In this document: piece by piece, positions 33,456 to 50,387 of the stretch | Layout of the letters: every line of letters begins with the position of its first letter | Numbering within the stretch: position 1 is the first letter of the stretch | Source of the DNA: Halicephalobus mephisto | Taxonomy: Eukaryota; Nematoda; Chromadorea; Rhabditida; Panagrolaimidae | DNA length: 64,000 nt | Assembly (NCBI GenBank): GCA_009193035.1 | Contig: SWDT01000002.1 | Location: 248,001-312,000, forward strand | Direction of reading: 5' to 3' | The notes under the pieces: model-generated | Told to the model about the DNA's origin: nothing | What the model saw: only the letters and a program-made list of their open reading frames with translations | Database searches by the model: none | Position numbers and translations under genes: made by a program

Positions 33456-35293
33456 ATGGCGGAAAAGCTTTGTTTCGCACGTGAGTTTTTTGTTCTCGGT
33501 ATTTTGTAATTTTCCATATATGAAATGTGCCTCTTTCAGTCCGAGGGGTCTTTGGAGCAACCTTCTATAAGAATCTAAAGAATCCTGAAGTCGTTTTCGA
33601 TCATCCTCTGTGGGTGTTTTTTACAACTTTTTTGAAGTTTTTTGGATTTTTACAGGAATCCTACTGACGATGTTCGTGTTATGGGCTTTTCCAATCAAGG
33701 CGAATACTTTGCCTTTTGTGACTCTCTGAAAACTTATCTAGTCGATGCTGAAAACGGTAAAACCGTACTCGAACATGACCTGCCGAAGCCGACGATCCTC
33801 ATTTTCTCCCCGAAGGACACTTACTTCGTTACTTGGGAACCCTACGTCATCTACGGACTACGAAGGAACAAAGAAGGCGAAGTCAGAAGTCCGAAACCGA
33901 ATTTGAACTTTTTCTCTCTCAAGGAAAAGAAACACGTCACTACATGTATTGCCAGAAAGAAGGAAGAAGTCCCCTACTGGACCCAAGATGAGAAGTACAT
34001 GATTCGGCTTTCAGGATCTGAAGTCTTTGTCAACGAAGGAAACAATATCGGTGAGCTTTACCGAAATCCATATCTTGTATATCAGTTTTCTGTTTAGATA
34101 GTGGCAAATTCAAAACGGTGATCCACAATGTGCAATCCATTGAACTAAGTCCGTCCACAACAGAGTACACTATTGCTGCTTTTGTTCCATCGACCAAAGG
34201 AGATCCGGCTAAAGTTGAGTTGCGAAGGATTCTCGAGGATTTGCCTATTACCAAGTCTCTTACTTTGATGAGCTGCGACAAAGTCAATATGAACTGGAAC
34301 GCCAGAGGATCTCATCTGCTTGTGTTAGCTACTCAAGAAGTTGACACCTCAGGAAAGTCCTATTATGGTCGCAGTTTCCTTCATCTTGTTCCTGTCCATG
34401 GAGAAAACATCCGAATCAATTTTGACAAAGAAGGCTCGATTCATGACTTCAAGTGGAACCCTCTTGGTCAGCAGTTTGCCGTTGTTTATGGATTCATGCC
34501 AGCTAAAGTTGCGGTTTACAACGTGATGGGCACCGTCGTTTGGAATCTTGGCGAGGGATCTCGTAATGAAATCTTCTATAACCCTCAGGGGAACATTATG
34601 CTGACATGTGGATTTGGAAGTTTGTCTGGTGGCAAAATTCAGATATGGAACGCTGAGAGCCGAGAAGAAGTCAATACAATCGAAGTACCGAACACCACTC
34701 ATCTTGGTTTTTCTCCTGATGGTCAGTATTTCTACACTGCAATCACTGCCCCAAGAATGCGTGTTGATAACTCATATCGTCTTTGGCATTTTACTGGCAA
34801 ACAAGTTTATGAACATGTTCCTCAGAAATATGAACTGTGGGAAGTTCAGTTTAGAAATATACCTAGTTCAATTGTTCCGACCAAGTTTGCTATCCCGGTT
34901 CTTTCTAAGGACGAAAAAGCAAGTACTGGAATTCCTGTAAAGTTGTCAGATGGTAAGGAAGTTGCTGCTGGAGCGATCAAGAAAGCTGGTGCTTATATTC
35001 CTCCTAATTTGCGAAAAGCAGGTATGTGAATTTTTAATATTTTTTTACTGTATCTTTTTTTAGGTTCTAATGAAGGTGCTTTGAAACCTGCAGGATCTAC
35101 GACTATTGTGAAATCTGAGGTTGAAAAGAAGATCCTGAAAGTTAAGAAATTATTGCATGAGATCAATATCCTGAAGGAGAAACAAGGAAAAGGAGAGAAA
35201 CTGGAGAAAAATCAACTTGACAAACTCTCGAAGGAGGAAGAATATAAGAAGCAGCTGAAGGAACTTATTGAATCCTCGACTTCTGAAAGTTGA
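33456..35293 (+). CDS. eif-2A: Eukaryotic translation initiation factor 2A
   Basis: Five exons: 33456-33480, 33540-33609, 33656-34050, 34098-35021 and 35064-35293 (547 aa). The N-terminal nine-bladed WD propeller contains NPTDDVRVMGFSNQGEYFAF, PKPTILIFSPKDTYFVTWEP, VNMNWNARGSHLLVLATQEV, DFKWNPLGQQFAVVYGFMPA and LGFSPDGQYFYTAITAPRMR. A linker AAGAIKKAGAYIPPNLRKAG follows, then a charged C-terminal coiled coil (EVEKKILKVKKLLHEINILK). This is the eIF2A family, which can deliver initiator tRNA in non-canonical initiation; it is unrelated to the eIF2 alpha subunit. The first exon codes eight residues. Intron 1 has CATATATGAA 15 bases before the acceptor. Confidence 0.95.
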
Positions 35294-35339
35294 CTTTGAA
35301 TATTTACTTTATTGTTGTGTTTCGACTTTTTAACAGATG

Positions 35340-35600
35340 AATTATATTGTTTACCCATTAAGGACGACAACTGTCGATTCTTGGTGTAATCCGAAAAGGT
35401 GTTGCGGTCGACACCTGCGGCAATCGCCAGATGAGTTCCATCAATCAAAATCCCGGGAGTTCAATAGACAGTGGATCGATTAGTTTTAGCTTTGGGAGGA
35501 ATGGGATTCATGGGGACGTTTATTTGTTTTGACAAGGGATAGTAGGTTCTTGAATACGACAATTGTCGTCAACCCGATGGAATGCATGTTCGAACTTCAG
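35340..35600. other. GC-richer island with palindromes; possible decayed coding piece
   Basis: Two related palindromes bound this stretch: CGACAACTGTCG at 35365-35376 (imperfect centre) and ACGACAATTGTCGT at 35556-35569 (perfect). Between them the minus strand has an open stretch reading LIDGTHLAIAAGVDRNTFSD, preceded by a stop codon. I cannot assign it to a family; a decayed gene or transposon piece is possible. Confidence 0.25.
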
Positions 35601-35769
35601 ATCAAGTTACTTTGATTAATTACTCGGTCTTGCTAGTGGATATTTTCTTGGTTATTTGATTTAGAGGATTAGGATTAGTGAAAAGAATATTTTTTGATCT
35701 TTGTTCGATGAGTTTATTGAAATAGAACTTGAGTTCTAGAACGGTTTTTTGAGATTTATGAAATTTGAA

Positions 35770-36080
35770 ATTTTTGAATTCCCGCGAAAAGTGGGAGAAC
35801 GTGCAAAAAAAGAAAAAAATGGTAAATCTGGTAAGCACTACCTAAATTGACTCGTGTTTTTTAATCTGAATTTTGGATTTGTAGGGAATTCTGGAATTTC
35901 GTGTTGAGACAATTTCGGAAATTTTTAATTTTGGTTTTTTAGGAGTTTTGAATTCCCGCGCAGAGAGCGAGAGAAAGTGGAAAATGGTAAATTTGGCAAT
36001 TACTACTAAAATGGACTCGCGGTTTTTCCACTCGCGCTTTTTTTCTTCCTTTCTTTTTACCTAAATTTTGAGTTTTTAGG
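35770..36080. repeat. Two tandem copies of the GAATTCCCGCG element
   Basis: TTTTTGAATTCCCGCGAAAA (35774) and TTTTGAATTCCCGCGCAGAG (35945) begin two same-orientation copies. Each continues with a TGGTAAAT.TGG core and TTTTACCTAAATTTT or related ending. Between here and the tmc gene (36080-37186) lies AT-rich DNA with TTTTTACATYRATTTTT-type irregular repeats and no gene. Confidence 0.75.
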
Positions 36081-37186
36081 GAATTCTAAAAATTCGCGTC
36101 AAGACAATTTTTAAAAACTTTAATTTTTAAAATACTATGATCGTTCATTTTTTGCTTCTTCATATTGATTGAAATGTTAAAGTTTTCTATTTTTTCTCAT
36201 CACTATGAAATCTGTCAATGTCCAAGATGAAATTTGCCAATCAAAATTGGCGACAAATTTTTGCAAAAATACACTGTCCACAAACTTCTCAAACACCTTC
36301 AATAACGACCAGTTTTACCTCAATTTTGGCCAGCCGGTTTGCCCTGATATGATTTGACTGGCGCCTGTTGTTCCGATTGCATTTGTTTCCCTAAAATTAT
36401 CCTCTTTCCCTTGGTCTTGCTTTTATCCGATCGTTATTTCCTCGATCCCTCCTTAATGTTTCTGACAATCCCGCAAGAACTAATTTAACAAATTTTTATA
36501 TCAATTTTTGTTATTTTTAGGTGATTTTGAGGGGGTTAATTTTTAAAATTTTAGGTAACTTTATAGGAATTAAATTTGCGCTTTTTTATGTGAAATATTT
36601 CTTACTTTTAGGTAATTTTATAGGAGTTAATTTACTGCGTTTTTACATTGATTTCTGTTTTTATATAAGTTGATGGGAATTTAACGAGTTTTTACATTGA
36701 TTTTTTAAATTTTTTATATAACTTTATGATTAATATATCGCGTTTTTACATCTATTTTTTACTTTTATATAACTTTATGATTAATATATCGCATTTTTAC
36801 ATCTGTTTTTTTAACATTCAAATAACTACGCAAGAACTGATTTAACATTTTTTTCAATTTTTCTTTGTTTTTAGACAATCCTGCTAGGACTCGTTTACTT
36901 TGTTTTTATATCAGTTTTTTAAACAATCCCTCAAAAACTAATTTAACCTATTTTTATATATTTTATGGACTTTGCTGGAAATTAAAACAATAAAAATCTG
37001 GTGCCAGTTCGTTCTTTTGTCTATGGAATAAAATCTGATTTGTCTCTGACTAAATTGGGATTTAAATTTTTGTAATCTTATTTTTTCTTTTCGAATTTGG
37101 CTGGATTTGGTAATTTTGCATTTATTCTCAGATTTCAGATTTTAGTCTTTCAATCAACATTCCGGTTAGATTTGTAATTTGCCCAA

Positions 37187-42714
<5,528 letters not shown>

Positions 42715-43430
42715 TATAAAATTATACAATTTATTTTGATAGTAATTGAAAGTTATTTTTTTGCTGATTTTCGGGCAGTTTTTAAGGAAAATTATATTTT
42801 TTTGAAGATGTTTGAGATGGATTTTCTTTCATGTTGAAGTTGTGGATTATTTCATGTTTTGGAAAAGTAAAAAATTTGTTAAATTTTGTAAGGATTTTGA
42901 TATATCTGTAAATTTTTTAATTTTAGAAGATTTTTGAAATTTTAATTTTAAGATTTTAGAGAATTTTTAAAAATTAAATTTTTTAAAGATTTTTATAGTT
43001 TTTTAAAAATTAAATTTTTTAAAATTTTTATAGTTTTTAAAAATCGAATTTTTTTTAAATTTAAATTTTTTTGAAAATTAAGATTTTTCGAAATTTTGTA
43101 AGTTTTAAAAATTAATAAAATTCTTTAATAATTTTTTTAATGTGATTTTTGAAAATATTTACTTTTTTTAAATTAATAAAAATTTTGAAATTCTTTAAGA
43201 TTTTTTGAAATTTCATTTATTTAATTTTCGGAATTTTATGAGATTTGTTTTTTTGCCACATTTAAGTTTTCAGGGCATTATGAAATTTATGTTTTTTATG
43301 TTGAAGTTTTAGAACCCCCCTTGAAAAACAAATTGTATTTCCTTAGACCTTCCTGGCAAAAAACAATAAAAAATAAAACATTATAAAAATTAAAAATAAA
43401 CATTGTTACGAAATTGAGTGAATTTTTGGA
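42715..43430. other. tmc-1 3' flank, AT-rich
   Basis: Long runs of TTTTTAAAAATTAAATTTT-type sequence; no gene, no clear repeat period. An AATAAAAAATAAAA cluster near 43362 could serve polyadenylation. Confidence 0.4.
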
Positions 43431-44600
43431 ATTTCGAAAGTGCCGAAATTCGAGGTTTTAGATCTTTATTGTAGAAGATTGGATGAAATTCTGGAAGGCT
43501 TCAGAATCTTCTATGATATTTTAGAAGTTTTCAAAAACTTTTATGAATTTTAGAATTCTTCAGAATCTTCTATGATATTTTAGAAGTTTTCAAAAACTTT
43601 TATGAATTTTAGAAGTTTTCAGAATCTTCTATGAAATTCTTAAAATCTTCAGAATCTTCTATGATATTCTGGAAGTTTTCAAAAACTTCTATAAAATCCT
43701 TGAAATCTTCTATGAAATTTTAGAAGTTTTCAAAAACTTTTATGAATTTTAGAACTTTTCAGAAATTTCTATAAAATTTTAAAAGTTTTCAAAAACTTAT
43801 AAATTTTAGAAATCTTCAAGAACTTCTATGATATTCTAGAAGTCTTCGGAAATTCCTATAATATTCCGGAAGTCTTTCGAATCTTCTATGATATTCTAAA
43901 CAGATCCTAAGAAATCTCTGAAAATTCTAGAAATTTCTATAAAATTATTTAATGTTTGAGAAATTTTCATTGAATTCTGGAAGACTCTAGAAAGCCTAAG
44001 AATCTCTTATTAGATTCAGGAAGATTCCAGAAACTTCTGCTGGATACTGAAAAATCCTAGAACCCCTCATAAGATTCCCAAATATTTCAAAATCTACTGA
44101 AGTCTAAAATATTCTAAGAATTTCTGAAATTTTTGAAGTTTTCAGAAGCCCCCATTGGAACCTGGAGAATCTAGAAACAAAATTCCCAGTGTTTTCAGAA
44201 TTTAGAAAGATACTAGAAATTTTACTAAGATTATAGAAGAGTTTAAAAACTTATGAAATTCTTAGAAGTTTCCAGAAGTCCCTGTTGAAATTCAGGGAAT
44301 CTAGAAACATTAGTAAAATGTTTAACTAAATTTTGGAAGATTGTAAATTTTACTAATACTGTAGAATCTAGGGATTTTTGAAATTTTCGAAGTTTTCAGA
44401 AGTCCCTGTTAGAATTCAGGGAATCTAAAAATAAAATTTCCAATGTTTTCAAAATTTCTTACTAAATTCTGGAAGATTGTAAATTTTACCAATACTATAG
44501 AATCTAGGGATTTTTGAAATTTTCGAAGTTTTCAGAAGTCCCTATGGAACTTGGAAAATCTAGAAATGTAAAATTTCCAATGTTTTCAAAATTTCCTGCT
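43430..44600. repeat. 30-base quasi-repeats of GAA/TTC boxes
   Basis: TTCAGAATCTTCTATGA(T/A)A, followed by TT(T/C)(T/G)(A/G)GAAGTTTTCAAAAAC, repeats irregularly more than fifteen times. A perfect three-box HSE match occurs at 43926-43938. A longer direct duplication (GAATCTAGGGATTTTTGAAA, TTTTCGAAGTTTTCAGAAGT) is seen at about 44367 and 44502. No coding content. 44600-45060 is unique AT-rich DNA. Confidence 0.75.
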
Positions 44601-45068
44601 GAATTTCGAAAGATTTCAAACCTTCCCCAAAATTTTGTTTTCGATTATTGAAAAAAATTGTTTTATATTTTGAAATAAAGGAATCCTGACTTTGAATCGA
44701 TGACTGCGGAGTCCGTTTTTGAACAAAAATTAATTTTTTCGTTAAAACCAAATTTTCGGATTTTTTAATCTAGAGATTTAAACGATCCAGATGTTTTGAT
44801 TTTTTCTCGTTGTATATCTCCGAATTTTGGTTATGAAATTTTTTCGAAATACGGAGCTTTCGTCAACAAAAACCGATGCACAATTGAGCGTATTTCATCA
44901 TCAAACAAAACTTGCTAACATAGAAGATGTTTTATCTTAATCATTAACCTTATCAACGTCCAAAATTAAGGATCTTTTAGAATGATTATCGCTAAAAACA
45001 TCCTAAATTTTTGATTAAGAATAGTTGTTGCGAAATCAGGTCCCTCGACAACGTATAATCAGTCTTTC

Positions 45069-45289
45069 TGTTTGTCTCTCTCCCTATCAGTTCGTCCGTC
45101 TGTCCGTCCATTTGTCTCTCTCCCTATCAGTTCGTCCGTCTGTCTTTCTGTTTGTCTCTCTCTCCCTATCAGTTCGTCCGTCTGTCCGTCCGTTTGTCTC
45201 TCTCTGCCTATCAGCTCGCCTGTTTGTCTCGCTCTCTCTCTATCTGTCCGTCCGTTTGTCTCTCTCTGCCTATCAGCTCGCCTGTTTGT
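45069..45289. repeat. Pyrimidine-rich minisatellite, 30-44 bp units
   Basis: About six units built from GTTTGTCTCTCTCCCTATCA, GTTCGTCCGTCTGTCCGTCC and variants. The plus strand is nearly pure C/T/G with strong strand asymmetry. Long open frames across it on both strands (serine/leucine-rich or arginine/threonine/aspartate-rich) are artefacts of the repeat. Confidence 0.9.
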
Positions 45290-45529
45290 CGACATGATAG
45301 ATATTTGCTTTATCAAAGTTCCGTAAGGGATAGAAAAATGCAAAAGATATCTAGACACAAGTCCCCGTTAATTATCGTATTCACTTTAAACTCCATGTGA
45401 TGCAAGCTAACAATTTAACTACAATTATACAATCAAGAATTTAAAGTTTTTCAGAAAAAAATACAATCAGAGCGTTCTGTTTTTCAATAGATAGTTAGGT
45501 CAGTGAAAATTAAAGAGATAGAAATAGTC

Positions 45530-46070
45530 TAGGAGATATATGAAATCATCTTGGTTCTTGTGAAGGATTTTATTTTAGATATAAAAATAATAATTTTATT
45601 GTATTTGTACGATCCTAAATTTCATATATAACTTCTTCTAAGAAGTAGTTAATTATCAATTATCTTTATATAAATCTTTAAGTAAAGATTCAAGAAGGAA
45701 AAAGCCGTTTGAGAGATGTATGAAAATATTTATATTTTTGTGAATTATTTTATTTAAAAAAAATATAAAATAACAATTTTATCATAATTATATGATCCTA
45801 AATTTCATATAATTCTTTAAGAAGTAGTTAATTATCAATTATCTTTATAAACTTTCAATTGAAGATTTAAGAAAAACAAAAATAACCTAAAAAATGGAAA
45901 TATTTTAATTTTTATAAATTATTTTATTTTAAAAAATATAAAATAACAATTTTATTATAATTCTATAATCCTAAATTTCATAAACGACTTTTAAGAAGTA
46001 GTTAAATATGAATTTTTATCAATTGTTTTTATAAAAATCCTTGATTAAAAATTTACAAAGTACTTCAAAA
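45530..46070. repeat. About 165-bp tandem repeat, 3 copies
   Basis: ATCCTAAATTTCATA...TTAAGAAGTAGTTAA(A)TAT and the upstream AAAATAACAATTTTATTATA recur near 45610, 45790 and 45970 with moderate divergence. A short GC-poor spacer leads to 46320. Confidence 0.75.
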
Positions 46071-46319
46071 TACTAAAAACTCAAAATTCCTATTATTGTA
46101 TTTTTTCATATTTTAAACATTATAAAAAAGACTTTTATTATGTTTACACAGTCTAAGGTTTTATATCCAACGTTTTCTAAGAAATATTTCATAATTAATT
46201 TTTGTCATTTATCTGTTTTTTCTGTATCAACAGTTGACTGAAGAAAAAGTACTTCGAGAGATGTCTAGAAGCATCTAATTTTCCGTTGATTACTGTATTT
46301 TTTAGATTTCTTTATTTTA

Positions 46320-46615
46320 AAATTTTTTTACTTTTAAAGTGTTTAAAAATTTTAAAATTTCTTTATTTTAAAATTTTTTATTTTTAAAGTTTTAAATTTT
46401 AAAGTTTTTTTATTTTTAAAGTTTTTTTTATTTTAAAATTTCTTTATTTTTAAAATTTCTTTTATTTTTAAAGTTTTAAATCTTTTTATTTTTAAAATTT
46501 CTTTATTTTAAAATTTCTTTATTTTTAAAGTTTTTTTATTTTTAAAGTTTCTTTATTTTTTTATTTTTAAAGTTTTTTTTATTTTTAAATTTTTTTATTT
46601 TTTACGAAATTTTAA
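46320..46615. repeat. Low-complexity TTTTTATTTTTAAAGTT run
   Basis: About 300 bases of alternating T- and A-runs with an irregular 15-20 base period. No other feature. Confidence 0.85.
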
Positions 46616-46889
46616 ATAACAGCCCCGTTATGCCTACGTAACCGAAAATTCAATTTTCAAAACTTACGAGTCCAACAATTAATTCTTTTTTTGGAGTTCT
46701 GGGACTGAATGCCAAAGTTGCGAAATTCATTAGCTTTCGTAAATCCTAAAAGTTTTATGAATAGCAACTCAGAGAGTTCTAATGAGTCCCTAATCCGCGG
46801 CAATTTATCTCCAAGTGGATAACTTTGAAAATCTTAGTGGAAGTCAATTTTTGTTTTTTTACAAATATTTTTTAAAAATGACGGCTGTA

Positions 46890-49275
46890 TGACATTTACT
46901 CTCCCATTTCGTAAGCTTTATGTAATTTCTTCTGTTTTATATTAATTTTTCGGTAGGTGGATTAACTTAATATTTCAATTATGTAAGAAAAAAGTAATTT
47001 AAAAAGAATTTCGAAATCAGCATGAGTCAAAAGGGACCAAATGTCGCTGGGGAACATTTGCTTCTCTCTATTTCGTAATATTTATTTTATTTCATTTTTA
47101 TATTATTTTTTTTGTAGTTAAATTAACTTAATACTTTAATTAAGTAAGAAAAAGGTAATTTAAAAAGAATTTCGAAATCAGCATGAGTCGAAGGGGACCA
47201 AATGTCGCTGGGGAACATCTGTCGAACAGCCGGAATTTTTGGCTATAAGACAGTTACTCCCCAACAACATTTGTTCCCTCTATTTCGTAATATTTATTTT
47301 ATTTCGTTTTTATATTAGTTTTTTGTAGTTAAATTAATTTAATACCTTAATTAAGTAAGAAAAAAGTAATTTAAAAAGAATTTCGAAATCAGCATGAGTC
47401 AAAGGGGATCAAATGTCGCTGGGGAACATCTGTCATATAGCCAAAAATGACTGCCAGACCCGGTTTTCGTCCAAAACAAGCATGAGACAGTCATGCTATT
47501 TCAGACAGCCGATTTCGAAATACCTCCATGGAAATTCCCTCCGCTAAAGAATAAAATATAATATTTTAGAAATAAAAAAAGGGACTTGTTGCGAAATTGT
47601 CTCGACACGAGTTTTTAGAATTGTTGAAAATTTTAATTTTTGATGTTTTTTGGGAGATTTTAAAAATTTTTTGAATTTTTGAAATATTCTAGAAAATTTC
47701 CATTAAATTCTTTAAAATTATAAAATTCTGGAAATTCCTACAGTAATTTAGAAATTTCTAAAGTTTTTAAATTTCGAAATTTTCATAGATCTGTAAATTT
47801 CTGATTTTCTAAATTATTCGAAAAATTTTCATCGAATTTTAAAAACCTTTGAAAATTTTTCCAAAGTTCTATATCATTCTAGAAGCTTCCATAAATCCTC
47901 GAAAGCTTCAGAATCTTCTCTAAATTTTTGCAAATTTCCAGATTCCTAGGATGCCTGAAAAAATTCCCACATAATTTTAGAAAGTTTCGAAAATTTTCTC
48001 AAGGACTTACATCACTCCAGAAGCCCCCGTAGGGTCCTCAAAAGCATCAGAATTTTCTATGAACTCCCAGAATCTCCTACAGACTTCTGTAAATTTAAAA
48101 ATTCCTAGAATATTTAAAAACTTCCATTAAATTTTAGTCTTGAAAACTTTCTCAAGATTCTATATCATTCTAAGTTTTTATAAAATCCCCGAAAGCTTCA
48201 GATTCTCCTACAGACTTTTGTAAATTTTCAAATTCCTAGAATATTTGAAAACTTCCATTAAATTTTAGTCTTGAAAACTTTCTCAAGATTCTATATCATT
48301 CTAGAAGCCCCCATAAAATCCTCGAAAGCTTCAGAATCTTCTATATACTTTTGTAAATTTCCTCAAAATTAAGAAATTTAATTTCTAATAAATTTCAAAA
48401 CTTCCACAAAATTCTAAACGACTTCAAGATCCGTAAGATTCTCAAAAGTCCCAAATTTCTTACTATTTTTTCAGAATTCTAGTAAAAAAACAATTCTGAC
48501 GTCAAACCTTGATCTTCAATTTTCTTTAAAATCAATTTTGGTCGAAAAAATCAAAATATCATGTGAATTTTTTAAATGTTTTGTAGGTTATATGATAGTT
48601 ACTCCCCAGCGGCAGTTGGTCTCCAGTGATGTTTGGTCCCTAATGATAGTTGATCCTTAGTCCCTAGTGATATTTAGTCCCTAGTAATAGTTACTCTTTA
48701 AGTATCCATCGTCCCTAGTGATAGTTACTCTTTAAGTATCCTTAGTTCCTAGTGATAGTTGATCTTTAAGTGTCCTTAGTCCCTAGTAATGGTTAATCTT
48801 TAAGTATCTTTAGTTCCTAGTGATATTTGGTCCCTAGTAATAGTTACTCTTTAAGTATCTATCGTCCCTAGTGATAGTTACTCTTTAGTTATCTTTAGTC
48901 CCTAGTAATAGTTGATACCTAGTGATATTTGGTCCCTATTAATGGTTGATCTTTAAGTATCCTTAGTTCTTAGTGATATTTGGTCCCCAGTGGCAGTTGG
49001 TCCCTAGTTATCCTTAGTCCCCAGTGGCATATTTGTCTCTAGTGACAATTACTCCTCAGCGACAGTTTGTTTCCAGTGATTTTGGTCCCCAGTGGTGATT
49101 ACTTCCTACCGACATTTGCTCCCTTTTGACTCATGCTGATTTCGAAATTCTTTTCAAATTACTTTTTTCTTACTTAACTGAGATATTGAGTTAATTTAAC
49201 TACAAAAAAACTAATATAAAAATGAAATAAAATAAATATTACGAAATAGAGGGAACAAATGTCGTTGGGGACGAC
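46890..49275. repeat. 2.4-kb foldback-type structure without ORFs
   Basis: On the left, three tandem copies (about 46900, 47080 and 47260; 170-190 bases each) contain AAAGTAATTTAAAAAGAATT, TCGAAATCAGCATGAGTC, GGGACCAAATGTCGCTGGGG and CTCTATTTCGTAATATTTAT. On the right, 49095-49270 is one copy in reverse orientation (CTTTTGACTCATGCTGATTT ... ATTACGAAATAGAGGGAACA). The interior holds GAA/TTC quasi-repeats (47640-48500) and a TCCCTAGTGATAGTT array. A diverged relative of the arm lies at about 54150-54270. No transposase frame is visible, so any mobility would be non-autonomous. Confidence 0.75.
48590..49090. repeat. About 36-bp tandem array (TCCCTAGTGATAGTTACTCT type)
   Basis: At least twelve units built from TCCCTAGT(G/A)ATAGTTA/G, CTCTTTAAGTATCC and TTAGT/TCGTC, becoming irregular towards 49090 (GGTCCCCAGTGGCAGTTGGT). 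It lies inside the foldback structure just before the right arm. Confidence 0.85.
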
Positions 49276-49279
49276 TGTC

Positions 49280-49798
49280 AGGCATTTTGCGATTCAAGAA
49301 TCTTTGGCCAGAACTGCCACAAAAAAGTGAGTTTCAGAGTGACGACATCTGGTTCGCCCCGCCTCGCCCGAATGACAGACAAACGCAATCGATTGGGTCC
49401 GACAAACGGAGCTCCACTGCGAGCGCCAACGCCTTTAGTTTCGAAAGAGTCCGCTTTTTTACATCCAAACAATTCTAAAATTTTACAGAATTATATTAAA
49501 AATAAAAAATTAACCTATGTAAAATTATCTAATTCCTCATCCTCGCGCAAGACCAAAAACATGAAAAAAGTCGATTTTGTTTTAAAAATTTTGTATATTT
49601 TTATCGTGTTTAAAATATTGACTACGGTATGATCAGATTAATTGGAAATTTCAGTCGGGATATCGACCAAGCTATCGGCAAAACCTATTTTTTAATTTTT
49701 ACAACTTTTTAATTTTATTTTTAATCGTGACAGTGAACATGGCGGCTCTCTGAAGCATCCACCGCTTCAAAGGCTTCTTCGATCGATTGGCTTTTCCG
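49280..49798 (+). promoter_or_regulatory. Probable nipi-3 promoter and 5' UTR exon
   Basis: 49320-49470 is GC-richer unique DNA. From about 49733, AACATGGCGGCTCTCTGAAG runs to a strong donor CCG|GTAAGTTTT at 49798/49799. Its ATG reads only four codons. The nipi-3 coding exon is preceded by ATTTTAG at 50378-50384. A non-coding first exon spliced to 50385 is the simplest reading. The intervening sequence includes the perfect palindrome GTCATCGATGAC at 49947-49958. Confidence 0.4.
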
Positions 49799-50387
49799 GT
49801 AAGTTTTTTGAAACATTAAAAAAATCAAAAAAAAACCGAAAAAATAAAAAAAATAAATAAAATCGGAAAAAATTGATTTTTTTAAAGAAAAACTTAAAAA
49901 ATTAAATTATAAAAACCCAAAATTAATGAAATTTACCACGATGCGAGTCATCGATGACGATTTCGTCAAGTTGACTTCACGGACTTTCCAAAGTCTTCGG
50001 CGAAAAAAACTTTCGCAATATATCGAAAAATTGTGATCGATGATCACCGATTTCATCACTTTTATTTTACTGATAGTGGGTAAATAATGATGACTATTCA
50101 CTGAACTCGGAGTCGTTTACAAGATTTAAATATATATGTAATATCGAAACATTGTAATTTTTCCGATAACGAAAAAAGTAAGTTTTGAAATCGCGCGCGC
50201 GTGCCATTTCGAAATAGTCCGGACAATTACGTTGTTTCGACAGCGCGTCCTTTCTCGCACTGGTCTATTTCGGCATCGCGAATCCTATCGAAGTCTCTCT
50301 TTTTTCGATATATAACTCCAAAAATCGGTCTTTCTCAAGTAAAGTTTTCTTTTTTTCCTTTTTATTTTATTGTGATTAATTTTAGCA

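Noticed and set aside
33182..33517. Minus-strand 111-codon frame overlapping the eif-2A start
   Set aside because: It overlaps the eif-2A first exon antisense, has no recognisable content, and the plus-strand model is well supported.
45025..45358. Long overlapping open frames on both strands
   Set aside because: They arise from the pyrimidine-rich minisatellite; composition is only serine/leucine/valine or threonine/aspartate/arginine repeats.
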